Of a stretch of DNA of 64,000 bases, positions 1-9,011 are shown piece after piece. Source of the stretch: UBA7359 sp038142205 (lineage in GTDB: Bacteria; Pseudomonadota; Gammaproteobacteria; Eutrophobiales; Eutrophobiaceae); NCBI GenBank assembly GCA_038142205.1, contig JAYQJO010000001.1, positions 1,488,001 through 1,552,000 on the forward strand, written 5' to 3'. The position numbers and the translations under genes are program-made. The notes under the pieces are model-generated. The model saw only the letters and a program-made list of their open reading frames with translations, made no database searches and was not told the DNA's origin. The first letter of the stretch is position 1. The number at the start of each line of letters is the position of its first letter.

Positions 1-1624
1 CATTAGCAGCAATTTCATCACACTTTTCATGATAAATATTTGCCCCTCCAACATATGAGAGCATGCGACGTGGTTTACCTTCAATATTTGACCCCATATA
101 CCAAGAGTTTGTTTTGGCAAGTAAGGTCTGCGAAACGAGTTCGTCATGATGTTTCACCCATTCATCCTCAAATTCCTGACTCACTTCTACAACATTTTTA
201 TCATGTTCACGCGTATATCTTATGCATTCCGTAATCCAGTCTACCTGCTGTTGCAAGCAAGTCGTCATATTACATAGTGCAGCAGATGGGGCAAGCGGGG
301 CAGCGGTCATAAACAAATTCGGATAGCCGTGCACCTGTAGACCCATCGCTGTTCGGATCTCCTCACTCCATTGCTCTTTGAGAGATCTCTTATTACGCCC
401 GCGTATGTCGATCCGACTTAATGCGCCAGTACCTGCATCAAAACCAACAGCCATAACAATGATATCGACTTCATAAACTGTCCCATCGGCCATTTTAACC
501 CCTTCGGGAACGATACATTCAATAGGCGACTTTCGACAATCCACTGCTTCAACATTGTCTTGCAAGTAAGCTTCCAGATATTTATTCTCAAGTGGGACAC
601 GATGAGTACCAAACCCATAATCAGTCGGAATAAGCTTTTCACATAACTCCGGATCGTTTTGTAAACGCGCTCTCATTTTGTCTCGGACAAAATCAGATAC
701 CTTTTCACTGACCACTTCGTCAAAAAACATTTCAGGAAAAGTAGCGAGCCACATTGAAAGAGAACCATCTGCCCAATGCTTTTCAAGAATATCCTGTCTT
801 TCCTTTTCAGATAAGTCAGCCCATGGCGGGTTTTCAAAACTAGAATCAAAGCCAGCAAAGGTTTCTTTCACGCGCTTCTTTAATTCATAGAAACGACTAC
901 TCCATTTTTCCCAGTCTTCTGAATTATATTTGAAATTTTTCATCGGTATGACGTATTGCGGCGTACGAGTAAATACTTTTAATGACGCAACTTCGGAAGC
1001 GATAGTTTGAATAACCTGTATACCCGTTGCTCCGGTTCCAATAACCGCTACTCGTTTCCCTTCGAAACTTATGTCCTCTTTAGGCCAAAGACCAGTATGA
1101 TGAATTTCCCCACGGAAACTTGCCTGTCCTGGAAAACGATCTTTTAGAGGTGCGGAGAGCATGCCACAACAAGCCAAAAAAAACTGGGTATCAATGTGTT
1201 CTCCAGAATCTGTTACTACCAACCAACGACCCGTATCCTCGTTGTAATTTGCAGAAACTATGCGTGTGTTGAGCTGAATGTCTTTTCTCAGATCAAGATA
1301 ATCCGCAACATGGTTCAGCCAGGCCTCATTTTCCTGCTGGCCCGTAAAACGTTCAGAAGGTTGCCATGATTTGTACAGGTCCTCTGAAAGCCAATACTGG
1401 TAAATTTCAGACTGGGAGTCTAAACGAGCACCTGGATAACGGTTCCAATACCAGGTTCCACCTACTCCCGAAGCGGCATCGTATGCTCTGGCTTTCAACC
1501 CCATCTCTCGCATTCGATGCAATTGATATAAACCCGTAATGCCAGCGCCAATGATCAAAGCATCCAATTTAGTTACTGCATCTTGCTCGTTTATTGAATT
1601 TGTTAAGTTTAACTCTTGAGTCAT
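1..1624 (-). CDS. Flavin-containing Baeyer-Villiger monooxygenase (C-terminus off window)
   Basis: The frame is open from the ATG at 1624 to the window edge, 541 codons with no stop, so only the last part of the protein is missing. Visible motifs are an FAD Rossmann GAGITG at residues 26-31, the Baeyer-Villiger fingerprint FxGxxxHxxxWP at 170-181 and a second (NADPH) GTGATG at 196-201. Enzymes of this family insert oxygen into ketones to give esters or lactones, using NADPH and FAD in the cytosol. A CGGAG ribosome site precedes the start. The AraC-type gene upstream on the same strand is a plausible regulator. The ketone substrate cannot be read from sequence; cyclohexanone, phenylacetone and acetone monooxygenases all share these motifs. 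Confidence 0.9.
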   Translation of the reverse strand, partial: MTQELNLTNSINEQDAVTKLDALIIGAGITGLYQLHRMREMGLKARAYDAASGVGGTWYWNRYPGARLDSQSEIYQYWLSEDLYKSWQPSERFTGQQENEAWLNHVADYLDLRKDIQLNTRIVSANYNEDTGRWLVVTDSGEHIDTQFFLACCGMLSAPLKDRFPGQASFRGEIHHTGLWPKEDISFEGKRVAVIGTGATGIQVIQTIASEVASLKVFTRTPQYVIPMKNFKYNSEDWEKWSSRFYELKKRVKETFAGFDSSFENPPWADLSEKERQDILEKHWADGSLSMWLATFPEMFFDEVVSEKVSDFVRDKMRARLQNDPELCEKLIPTDYGFGTHRVPLENKYLEAYLQDNVEAVDCRKSPIECIVPEGVKMADGTVYEVDIIVMAVGFDAGTGALSRIDIRGRNKRSLKEQWSEEIRTAMGLQVHGYPNLFMTAAPLAPSAALCNMTTCLQQQVDWITECIRYTREHDKNVVEVSQEFEDEWVKHHDELVSQTLLAKTNSWYMGSNIEGKPRRMLSYVGGANIYHEKCDEIAAN

Positions 1625-1849
1625 TTGAATCTCCGTTCTATTTCAATACTGTAATATTAACTAGTACACAAATTCACTTCTTGTAGAAAAATGTGAAAAT
1701 TTTGTACAAAACGATCTCCTGTTAATGCTATAAATACTCAAAAGTATTTATTATGTGAACCAGTGATTCATAATAACGTTCATGGTAATAAAGATAGCTT
1801 TCTAAATTATTTTGCTTCCTGATAAAAACAGCGAGTTAAGTGAGTATTT

Positions 1850-2728
1850 CTAGTTATTTTTTAACTTGCCGGGCGTGACCCCCAATTTGGAACGTATGAC
1901 ACGAGTCAGGTGTGCTTGATCTGAAAAACCGCAGTGAAAAGCTATTTCTTTAATTGCCATAGTACTAAAAGTCAATAATTCTTTCGCTTTTTTTACCCGA
2001 CAATTAGTTACAAAAGTATGAGGCGGACAATCAAACGATTTAGAAAATTTTCTTGAAAAGGTCCAAACTCCCAACCCAACTACACCAGCAAGATCTTTTA
2101 ACCTAATGGGATTTTGCATGTTGGTATCAATATATTCGATCAATTTACATCGTTGGCTTTTAGATAATCTATCACACAAGTCTGCATTTCTAACCGTTAC
2201 ATTGGCATAGTTTCTTAGTAAGTGGATAGCCAATTGTAAACCCAATGCTTCTACATACATTGTTCCTCCAATACAGGGAGATTGAGCTTCACGTGTAATG
2301 TTATCAATTAAACGAACAAGAATAGGATCAGTGGTTTTTAATACATCGTGAAGATTAATTTCTTCAATTGATTTTTCCAGTATGTCGCATGCTACACGAG
2401 ACATCATGTCTCCTGATAAATATACATGCGAGACATCAACATCTTTTGTCCAGTACCAGTGAGAACCTAGAGCTGAAGTGAGTAGAGAAACGTCTCCTTC
2501 ACTACAGATTGTTTTTGACCATTTACCATTAAAACAGCGTTGCATTGGCGTTTGGCCGTAGCAATATCTGACTAACATATAGTGATCCATTGGAGGAACT
2601 TCTACATCTTGTCCTGCATAGCGATACGATCGTTGGAAAACATCATTCCATCCAAGGTTGTCACTAGCGTTCAGGACTTCACCGGGTACCCATTTGGGAA
2701 GTTCTTCAGGAGAAATAACCGTTTGCAT
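1850..2728 (-). CDS. AraC-family transcriptional regulator
   Basis: A 292-residue protein. The C-terminal ~100 residues are an AraC/XylS double helix-turn-helix domain, with the family-typical stretch IKEIAFHCGFSDQAHLTRV near the end and a terminal VTPGKLK. The N-terminal ~180 residues are an unassigned effector domain; the region around residues 150-175 (GTMYVEALGLQLAIHLL) resembles the linker seen in AraC-type regulators of catabolic genes. It lies upstream of, and on the same strand as, the Baeyer-Villiger monooxygenase, with 225 bp between them, so control of that gene is likely. The inducer is unknown. Confidence 0.9.
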   Translation of the reverse strand: MQTVISPEELPKWVPGEVLNASDNLGWNDVFQRSYRYAGQDVEVPPMDHYMLVRYCYGQTPMQRCFNGKWSKTICSEGDVSLLTSALGSHWYWTKDVDVSHVYLSGDMMSRVACDILEKSIEEINLHDVLKTTDPILVRLIDNITREAQSPCIGGTMYVEALGLQLAIHLLRNYANVTVRNADLCDRLSKSQRCKLIEYIDTNMQNPIRLKDLAGVVGLGVWTFSRKFSKSFDCPPHTFVTNCRVKKAKELLTFSTMAIKEIAFHCGFSDQAHLTRVIRSKLGVTPGKLKNN

Positions 2729-3336
2729 ATTTCAACCTTCCTCTTTCAGCTTGTTTTTTATGTAGTTTTTTACTATTTGTTTCTACAAAGCTATTCAATT
2801 GGTTCTAGAAAGTATTTAATAATTTATTATTCGAACCACTAGATTGTCGTCAATATACCTAAAAATAATTAAATAGCGAATAAGTTTCAAGAGAAAAACG
2901 TTGTAGACAATATAGAGTTGATTGGTACAAACCTGGGCCAAATTCAACGCCGTAAATTTCTGATCTAATTTTCTTCAAATAACTGTCGATAATTTGTACC
3001 TCACCAGCTCCATATGGACCCAATAGCTTAGTTTCTAGGTTATCGTGGTACATCTCGTTATTTATCAGAAGAATTCGAAGCGTGCTTTGAACTAGAGTGT
3101 CGCACCTTACGTTATGCCAGAGAAGAAATGGGCACTGGGGTCATGGGGATAAAAAGACAACGGCAATATACTTAACCGATCCAACAAAATTAAAGCCAAG
3201 TAACTTTCATCGAGTTGAAGCAGGACTGCCTTTATCCAGGGCGAGAGAGAAGGATTTAGCTGAGATAATGAGATAAAAAGTTTTATCTCATCTTTATCTC
3301 ACACTTACGTGACAGCCGGTAAGTTATTGAATTAAT
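2729..3336. other. Gene-poor segment between AraC gene and tRNA-Leu
   Basis: About 600 bp without an intact gene. The 64-codon minus-strand frame at 2859-3053 resembles nothing I know and overlaps the ppsA-like relic on the plus strand. The only recognisable content is that relic at 3029-3140. The rest is AT-rich and may hold the promoter of the AraC gene. The segment ends exactly at the 3' end of tRNA-Leu, a common integration point. Confidence 0.5.
3029..3140 (+). pseudogene. Relic of phosphoenolpyruvate synthase (ppsA)
   Basis: On the plus strand from 3032 the frame reads FLGYRGTSRYLSEEFEACF and continues ELECRTLRYAREEMG. This resembles the PEP synthase segment around GxRGASRY, which is followed by a conserved FxLECxAxxxxRxEMGLTNV block. 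The similarity stops after EMG. A TAG lies immediately upstream in this frame, and the preceding NPM-like residues are in another frame, so the piece is broken at both ends. PEP synthase is about 790 residues, so only about 35 remain. Recognised from memory of the family; a short match, hence moderate confidence. Confidence 0.45.
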
Positions 3337-3421
3337 TGGTGCCGATACCCAGAGTCGAACTGGGACGCCCTAAGGCACAACCCCCTCAAGATTGCGTGTC
3401 TACCAATTCCACCATATCGGC
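3337..3421 (-). tRNA. tRNA-Leu (anticodon GAG)
   Basis: Reading the minus strand, the acceptor stem GCCGATA (3421-3415) pairs with TATCGGC (3347-3341), followed by discriminator A and an encoded CCA (3339-3337). The D-loop contains the Leu-type TGGTAGACACGC block, the anticodon loop is CTTGAGG (GAG), there is a long variable arm, and the T-arm contains GTTCGACTC. Length is 85 nt with CCA. It lies directly downstream of secG, as in many gammaproteobacteria. Confidence 0.97.
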
Positions 3422-3450
3422 AATAATGCTTAATGAATGAGTCTAGTTTG

Positions 3451-3840
3451 TTATTCAGTTGGCAAGCCAGGTAGGTCTGAGTCCTGCCCTGTATCTTGTA
3501 ATTGTTCTATTACGGCAGGCATATCTTGATCAACCGCCTCTTCAGCAACTGTTTCGACCTGGTCAAATAAACTCGTTGGTGCCTCAGCTAAACTTTGTGT
3601 TGCAAGATAAGCAAGAAACAAACTATTACAAAGAAAGATAACAGCAAGTATGGTCGTGACTTTAGTCATGAAGTTACCCGAACCCTGACTGCCAAAGACG
3701 GTTGACGAAGAACCGCTACCAAATGCAGCACCCGCATCAGCACCTTTACCATGCTGTACTAAAATGATTACAATTAATGCCTCAGCAACTAATACCTGCA
3801 ACACAAATAATAATGTATTGACTGTTTCCATCGTTTCCAT
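3451..3840 (-). CDS. secG: Protein translocase subunit SecG
   Basis: A 129-residue inner-membrane protein with two hydrophobic segments (about residues 7-26 and 59-80), separated by the glycine/serine-rich cytoplasmic loop GADAGAAFGSGSSSTVFGS that identifies SecG. It stabilises the SecYEG channel during protein export. The C-terminal tail is acidic and somewhat longer than the 110-residue E. coli protein. It follows tpiA by 14 bp on the same strand and precedes tRNA-Leu, so tpiA-secG-tRNA is probably one transcript. The start could be Met1 or Met4; both give the same topology. Confidence 0.95.
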   Translation of the reverse strand: METMETVNTLLFVLQVLVAEALIVIILVQHGKGADAGAAFGSGSSSTVFGSQGSGNFMTKVTTILAVIFLCNSLFLAYLATQSLAEAPTSLFDQVETVAEEAVDQDMPAVIEQLQDTGQDSDLPGLPTE

Positions 3841-3854
3841 TTTCTCTGCTACCT

Positions 3855-4604
3855 CTAAGCCTTACAAATTATCAGAAAGTCTTCAGCAACGAGCGATGCC
3901 CCGCCGATCAAACCTCCGTCAATATCTGCCATTTTAAAAAGTTGTTCTGCATTATCTGCTTTGACACTGCCACCATATAAAATCCGAATCTTGTTTGCAG
4001 TATCGTTATCGTGCCTTGCTAAACGCAGTCTAATAAATTCATGTACTTCTTGAGCCTGTTCCGGTGTTGCTGTTTTACCAGTGCCTATTGCCCAAACAGG
4101 TTCGTATGCAATCACAGCATTGTTAAATGCTTCTATACCTGCATGTTCAATCACAGCATCCAGCTGACGTGCTACCACGTCTTCCGTATTATTCGCTTCG
4201 CGTTCTTCCAGCAATTCACCGACACATAATATAGGTGTCAGTCCACCAGACTGAACTGCTAAAAATTTTTCAGCAACCAGTTCATCGGTTTCAGCATAAA
4301 GCGTCCTGCGTTCCGAATGTCCAACGATGACATAGTCGCATCCATAATCCTTTAGCATTGATACTGCTACTTCACCGGTATACGCCCCTTTTTCTTGCTG
4401 AGATACATTCTGTGCACCCAGCCTGATTTCAGCGCCATTTAGCTGTTTTGCCAATTCCGGGATATAGATGAATGGAGGACAAATAGCCACTTCATTCGAT
4501 GTTCCGCTAACCCCTTGAATTACATCAGCTAATAACGGACGAATAGACTCTAATGAGCCATTCATCTTCCAGTTTGCTGCTACAAGTATTTGTCGCTCAG
4601 TCAT
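3855..4604 (-). CDS. tpiA: Triosephosphate isomerase
   Basis: A 249-residue TIM barrel, normal length for the family. It interconverts dihydroxyacetone phosphate and glyceraldehyde 3-phosphate in the cytosol. The catalytic lysine sits in ANWKMNG near the N-terminus, the electrophilic histidine in VGHSERR (about residue 95), the catalytic glutamate in AYEPVWAIGTGK (about 167), and the phosphate-binding loop in YGGSVK (about 210). It is 14 bp upstream of secG. The frame is intact. Confidence 0.98.
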   Translation of the reverse strand: MTERQILVAANWKMNGSLESIRPLLADVIQGVSGTSNEVAICPPFIYIPELAKQLNGAEIRLGAQNVSQQEKGAYTGEVAVSMLKDYGCDYVIVGHSERRTLYAETDELVAEKFLAVQSGGLTPILCVGELLEEREANNTEDVVARQLDAVIEHAGIEAFNNAVIAYEPVWAIGTGKTATPEQAQEVHEFIRLRLARHDNDTANKIRILYGGSVKADNAEQLFKMADIDGGLIGGASLVAEDFLIICKA

Positions 4605-4693
4605 TTACGCTTTGATACCGCTGAAAGGGCGCAAAGCTTACAGATTAGGGGGATTTAAATCAATAACAGTAAGCTTAATAGTGTGATTTTCAA

Positions 4694-5446
4694 TCAATTT
4701 TTCGCTGGATTTGCCGCTTCTACTAATGCCTGAGTTTCGTTGTCTTCCAAACGCCAATTCTGCCCAACCCGTTTTCGGCGAGGCAATATATAAGGACCAA
4801 AACGAGTACGAATTAATCGTGATACGGTCAAACCCTGTGACTCCCACAAACGACGCACTTCCCTATTACGCCCTTCCATGATTACAACGTGATACCAATG
4901 GTTAACACCTTCCCCACCGGAATCAACAATATCGGTAAACCTGGCCAGGCCATCTTCCAGTTCAACACCGTCTTTCAGTGTCTGTAATTGTTCTTTCGTT
5001 GCTTCACCCAAAACCCGAACAGCGTATTCACGTTCTACCTGACTTGACGGGTGCATCAATTTATTCGCTAAATCACCATCGGTCGTAAATAACAATAACC
5101 CAGTTGTATTGATATCTAGCCGGCCAATATTAATCCAGCGACTGTTTCTGATTTTGGGTAGTTTACTAAAAACTGTCTCACGTCCTTTTTCATCTTTACG
5201 CGTACAGACTTCACCGACAGGCTTATAATAAGCAATAACTTTTGGCTTTTGCTTTTTTTCACCGCGTGGAAAATGTAATCTAATGGGACGGGAATCAATC
5301 GAAATACGATCAGTATGATCAATTGTTTGACCTAACGTAGCGGGTTTAGCATTAACGGTAATTCTACCTTCTTTAATCCACGCTTCGATCTGGCGCCTTG
5401 ATCCATGACCGGCATTGGCAAGGACTTTTTGAATACGTTCAGCCAT
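4694..5446 (-). CDS. rluB: 23S rRNA pseudouridine synthase RluB family
   Basis: A 250-residue RsuA-family pseudouridine synthase. An N-terminal S4 RNA-binding domain (about 2-60, ERIQKVLANAGHGSRR) is followed by the catalytic domain with GRLDINTTGLLLFTTDGD (about 113-130), in which the aspartate of GRLD is the nucleophile. The late motif GRNREVRRL is also present. The family isomerises a uridine in helix 89 of 23S rRNA. It lies just downstream of scpB on the same strand, the conserved scpA-scpB-rluB order. Shorter than E. coli RluB because it lacks the basic C-terminal extension. Confidence 0.93.
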   Translation of the reverse strand: MAERIQKVLANAGHGSRRQIEAWIKEGRITVNAKPATLGQTIDHTDRISIDSRPIRLHFPRGEKKQKPKVIAYYKPVGEVCTRKDEKGRETVFSKLPKIRNSRWINIGRLDINTTGLLLFTTDGDLANKLMHPSSQVEREYAVRVLGEATKEQLQTLKDGVELEDGLARFTDIVDSGGEGVNHWYHVVIMEGRNREVRRLWESQGLTVSRLIRTRFGPYILPRRKRVGQNWRLEDNETQALVEAANPAKN

Positions 5447-5467
5447 AATTTTATTACTGGCTAAAAC

Positions 5468-6244
5468 TTAATTAGTGAAAGGAACGACGGTTGCACCCTG
5501 CTGTTCTGATTCTTCTTCTACTTCTTCTTGAGTTTCATCATCAGTAGAATCATCTGAACTATTTAGTTCTTCAACAATATTTGATTCTGATTGCTCTGCA
5601 TCTTCAGAGGCAGTTTCCTCACTAATAGTTTCATTAGTTTCTCCCAGGCTTCCTCCTTCATCCGCTTTAACTTCGCCTTCCAGTTCTTCAAAAAGATCTG
5701 GATTAATCGCATCGAAATCCTTAATGTCTTCTAGTGAAGGCAATTCAGATAGTTTTTTCAGATTGAAGTAATCGAGAAAAGTTTTCGTTGTCGCAAACAA
5801 AGCAGGTTTACCTGGCACATCACGATGCCCAACTACTTTGATCCATTCACGTTCCTGCAAGGTTTTGACAATGGTACTACTGACACTGACGCCACGAATC
5901 TCTTCAATCTCGCCGCGTGTAATGGGCTGTCGATATGCAATGATAGCTAAGGTCTCAAGTAAAGCTCTTGAATAACGAGGTGGGCGTTCATCAAATAAAT
6001 GATTAACCCAATTAGCGTATTCATCTCTGGCCTGAAAACGAAAACCACTCGCTACTTCTACTAATTCTATTCCGCGTTCTTGATAATCGTTTTTTATCGC
6101 TTCCAATGCTTCCTTTATTTCGCTCCGCTCTGGATTCAATGATTGTTCAGCTTCAAAAACATTTAACAACTTGGTAACGCTTATTGGCTGTATTGAGACC
6201 ATCAACACTGCTTCTATTATATTTTTTATTTTTTCCTGGCTCAT
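5468..6244 (-). CDS. scpB: Segregation and condensation protein B
   Basis: A 258-residue protein. Residues 1-175 form the two winged-helix domains of ScpB, with the characteristic ALLETLAIIAYRQPITRGEIEEIRG stretch near residues 94-118. The remainder is a strongly acidic, Glu/Asp/Ser-rich tail with no predicted fold. ScpB forms the SMC-ScpAB complex with ScpA for chromosome condensation. Its start overlaps the end of scpA by four bases (ATGA), implying translational coupling. Confidence 0.95.
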   Translation of the reverse strand: MSQEKIKNIIEAVLMVSIQPISVTKLLNVFEAEQSLNPERSEIKEALEAIKNDYQERGIELVEVASGFRFQARDEYANWVNHLFDERPPRYSRALLETLAIIAYRQPITRGEIEEIRGVSVSSTIVKTLQEREWIKVVGHRDVPGKPALFATTKTFLDYFNLKKLSELPSLEDIKDFDAINPDLFEELEGEVKADEGGSLGETNETISEETASEDAEQSESNIVEELNSSDDSTDDETQEEVEEESEQQGATVVPFTN

Positions 6245-7047
6245 GATGCTGCCTTAACATAAATTGGCCCGTTCGTTTCATTTTGAACGAGTTGTATAAG
6301 TGAATCTTTTACCAATTGAAGAATGGCTAATAAAGAAACAATAACGCCACCTCGACCCTCTTCAACCGTAAACAGTTCTTCAAAATCGGTAAAGCTTTCA
6401 GTCCCTACTTTATCCAGAACGATAGCCATACGCTCACGTACAGAAAGCGCTTCTCTTTTAATCATATGATGCGAAAACATATCTGCCCTTTTAACAACCT
6501 CGGCAAAGACTTTAAGAATCGCTTCCATCGAAACTTCTGGAGGTTTCTGATTGATCTTACGTCCAGGGAATTCCGTTACCGTTGCAAAAGTATCACGTTC
6601 AGCACGTGGCAACTGATTTAAATTTTCTGCTGCTTGTTTGTATCTTTCGTATTCCTGTAAACGTCTGATGAGTTCCGCTCTTGGATCTTCTTCTTCTTCA
6701 TCTTCAGTTTGACGAGGTAACAACATTCTAGATTTAATCTCTGCCAACATTGCTGCCATTAATAAATATTCGCCAGCCAGTTCCAATTGCAATACATCCA
6801 TCATTTCGATGTAGCTCATGTATTGTTCTGTAATTTTTGTCAGCGGGATATCGAGAATATCGAGGTTCTGCCTTTTAATAAGGTACAACAATAAATCCAG
6901 TGGCCCTTCAAACGCTTCCATAAATACTTCCAAAGCATCGGGAGGAATATATAAGTCTTTCGGTAATTCAGTTACCGGCGAGCCCTGAACAAGAGCGAAA
7001 GGCATTTCGTTCTGTTGTGCTTCAGATGTTTTTATTTCTTCATTCAT
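6241..7047 (-). CDS. scpA: Segregation and condensation protein A (kleisin)
   Basis: A 268-residue ScpA kleisin. The hallmark FEGPLDLLLYLIKRQNLDI lies near residues 47-65, followed by DIPLTKITEQYMSYI, then the helical middle region containing LLMAAMLAEIKSRMLLPR and the C-terminal winged helix that contacts the SMC head. With ScpB it closes the SMC ring. An acidic TEDEEEEDPR loop follows the N-terminal helices, as is common. It sits 9 bp downstream of trpS and overlaps scpB. Confidence 0.95.
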   Translation of the reverse strand: MNEEIKTSEAQQNEMPFALVQGSPVTELPKDLYIPPDALEVFMEAFEGPLDLLLYLIKRQNLDILDIPLTKITEQYMSYIEMMDVLQLELAGEYLLMAAMLAEIKSRMLLPRQTEDEEEEDPRAELIRRLQEYERYKQAAENLNQLPRAERDTFATVTEFPGRKINQKPPEVSMEAILKVFAEVVKRADMFSHHMIKREALSVRERMAIVLDKVGTESFTDFEELFTVEEGRGGVIVSLLAILQLVKDSLIQLVQNETNGPIYVKAAS

Positions 7048-7056
7048 TATTAATAA

Positions 7057-8268
7057 TTATCTGTATATCAATCCCATCGCATCACGCACTTCTTCCAGCG
7101 TTTCTCTGGCCACGTCTCGCGCCGCATCACATCCATCTGCTATGATACCGCGAACTGTCTCAGGATCACTCATATATTCTTCCGCACGTTCCCGGATTGG
7201 CCCCTGTTCCTTTAATACAGACTCAATCAGTGGTTTTTTACAATCCAAACAACCAATTTTAGCCTTGGTACAACCATCAACCACCCAGTCTTTTAAATCA
7301 TCATCAGAATACACTTCGTGTAGGTTCCAGACCGGGCATTTGCTCGGCTCACCCGGATCAGCCAACCTGACACGCGCTGGATCAGTCGGCATCGTTCTAA
7401 TCTTATCTTCGACAACATTCGGGTTTTCACGTAAGGAAATCGTATTGCCATAAGACTTCGACATTTTCTGCCCATCAAGTCCCATCATTTTTGACGCTGG
7501 TGTTAATAAGGCTTGTGGTTCCGGAAAAATCGCCTTACCGCTTCCATCTAGAAAACCGGATAAACGTTCGCGATCACCGATACTAATATTCTGTTGTGAC
7601 TCGAGTAATGCTCTAGCTTTTTCCAGTGCCTGCGCATCGCCCTGCTCCTGATAATCTTTACGCAAATTATGGTAAAGACGCGCATTCTTTTTACCCATTT
7701 TTTTTACAGCTGCTTCGACTTTTTCTTCAAAGTCAGGCTCACGACCATAGAGATGGTTAAAACGGCGCACAACCTCGCGCGCTAGCTCAACATGTGACAC
7801 CTGATCTTCACCGACAGGCACATGACCCGCTTTATAAATAATAATATCTGCTGTTTGTAATAAGGGATAACCTAAAAAGCCATAAGTCGTTAAATCTTTA
7901 TTGGATAATTTTTCCTGTTGATCCTTATAACTGGGAACACGCTCGAGCCAACTCAACGGCGTACTCATCCCCAGTAACAATTGTAATTCAGCATGCTCCG
8001 GGACGCGGGATTGAATGAATAATTTTGCTGCACCGGGATTAACCCCGACAGCAAGCCAGTCTATCACCATATCCCAAACACTTTTTTCTATAATCGATGG
8101 ATCTTCATATTCCGTCGTTAGTGCATGCCAATCCGCAACGAAGAAAAAACATTCGTATTCTTGTTGTAATTCAAGCCAATTTTTAAGAACGCCATGATAA
8201 TGGCCTAGATGAAGCTGGCCGGTCGGACGCATTCCCGACAAAACCCGCTGTTTACCGCTTGTGGACAA
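7057..8268 (-). CDS. trpS: Tryptophanyl-tRNA synthetase
   Basis: A 403-residue class I aminoacyl-tRNA synthetase that charges tRNA-Trp. The HIGH-type signature is HLGHYHG (about residues 20-26) and the KMSKS loop is GQKMSKSYGN (about 264-273). It is longer than the ~334-residue E. coli enzyme because of an insertion around residues 165-230 and a C-terminal segment with CLDCKK, the longer form found in several gammaproteobacteria. It heads the trpS-scpA-scpB-rluB run. Confidence 0.95.
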   Translation of the reverse strand: MSTSGKQRVLSGMRPTGQLHLGHYHGVLKNWLELQQEYECFFFVADWHALTTEYEDPSIIEKSVWDMVIDWLAVGVNPGAAKLFIQSRVPEHAELQLLLGMSTPLSWLERVPSYKDQQEKLSNKDLTTYGFLGYPLLQTADIIIYKAGHVPVGEDQVSHVELAREVVRRFNHLYGREPDFEEKVEAAVKKMGKKNARLYHNLRKDYQEQGDAQALEKARALLESQQNISIGDRERLSGFLDGSGKAIFPEPQALLTPASKMMGLDGQKMSKSYGNTISLRENPNVVEDKIRTMPTDPARVRLADPGEPSKCPVWNLHEVYSDDDLKDWVVDGCTKAKIGCLDCKKPLIESVLKEQGPIRERAEEYMSDPETVRGIIADGCDAARDVARETLEEVRDAMGLIYR

Positions 8269-8337
8269 AATACTCTCCTGAGGAATTCTAATTGATGATT
8301 ATACCCTGCCCTAATGAGATGGGATCAAGTAATTTTA

Positions 8338-8952
8338 TTATTCAGGGACAACACCTTTTCCCTGACGAATAAGTACGGGATGGTCATCCAGCAAATCGAT
8401 CACCGTTGTTTCCTCAATGCCACAAGCACCGCCATCGATGATGATATCGACCTGACTTCCCAAACGATCACTAATTTCATCCAGCTCAAACATAGGTATT
8501 CCATCATCAGATAGTATTAAACTGGTACTAAGCATAGGTTCACCAAGACTTTCTAGCAAATCTAGAATAATTCTGTTTTCCGGCACTCTTAAACCAATTG
8601 TTTTTCGCTTTGGGTGTTGAAAACGGCGCGGCACATCTTTAGTAGCACGTAAAAGAAACGTATAAGGCCCGGGCGTTAAAGATTTAATCATCCGATAGGC
8701 CGGATTATTGACTTTGGCATAAGTCGCAATTTCGGATAGATCTCGACACAACAGAGTTAAGTTGTGTTCTTTATCCAGTTGTCTGATTTTTCGAATTTGG
8801 TCGACAGCCTCTTTTTCTCCTAATTTGCAGCCCAATGCGTAGCAGGAATCAGTCGGATAAACGGCCAAACCACCGTTTCTGATAATCTCAGCGGCCTGAT
8901 CAATTAATCGTTTTTGTGGTGTTTCCGGGTGAATATTGAAATATTGACTCAT
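8338..8952 (-). CDS. yciO: YciO, Sua5/TsaC-like protein
   Basis: A 204-residue protein of the Sua5/YrdC/YciO fold. The N-terminal part has GGLAVYPTDSCYALGC (about 27-42), the nucleotide and threonylcarbamate-binding region of the family, followed by KxR-type residues and LTPGPYTFLLRA. Family members make threonylcarbamoyl-AMP for tRNA t6A; the YciO branch is weaker in that reaction and its exact role is less clear. Its length matches E. coli YciO. Located 69 bp upstream of trpS on the same strand and divergent from yciB. Confidence 0.88.
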   Translation of the reverse strand: MSQYFNIHPETPQKRLIDQAAEIIRNGGLAVYPTDSCYALGCKLGEKEAVDQIRKIRQLDKEHNLTLLCRDLSEIATYAKVNNPAYRMIKSLTPGPYTFLLRATKDVPRRFQHPKRKTIGLRVPENRIILDLLESLGEPMLSTSLILSDDGIPMFELDEISDRLGSQVDIIIDGGACGIEETTVIDLLDDHPVLIRQGKGVVPE

Positions 8953-9011
8953 ATTATTCTGTTAGAACGTTTTTTTGTTATCATGCACTATTAAACCAAA
9001 AAGTTAAATTT

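Noticed and set aside
2859..3053. 64-codon minus-strand ORF upstream of the AraC gene
   Set aside because: Overlaps the ppsA-like relic on the other strand and resembles nothing.
4638..4847. 69-codon minus-strand ORF over the rluB 3' end
   Set aside because: Overlaps rluB out of frame, without ribosome site or family resemblance.
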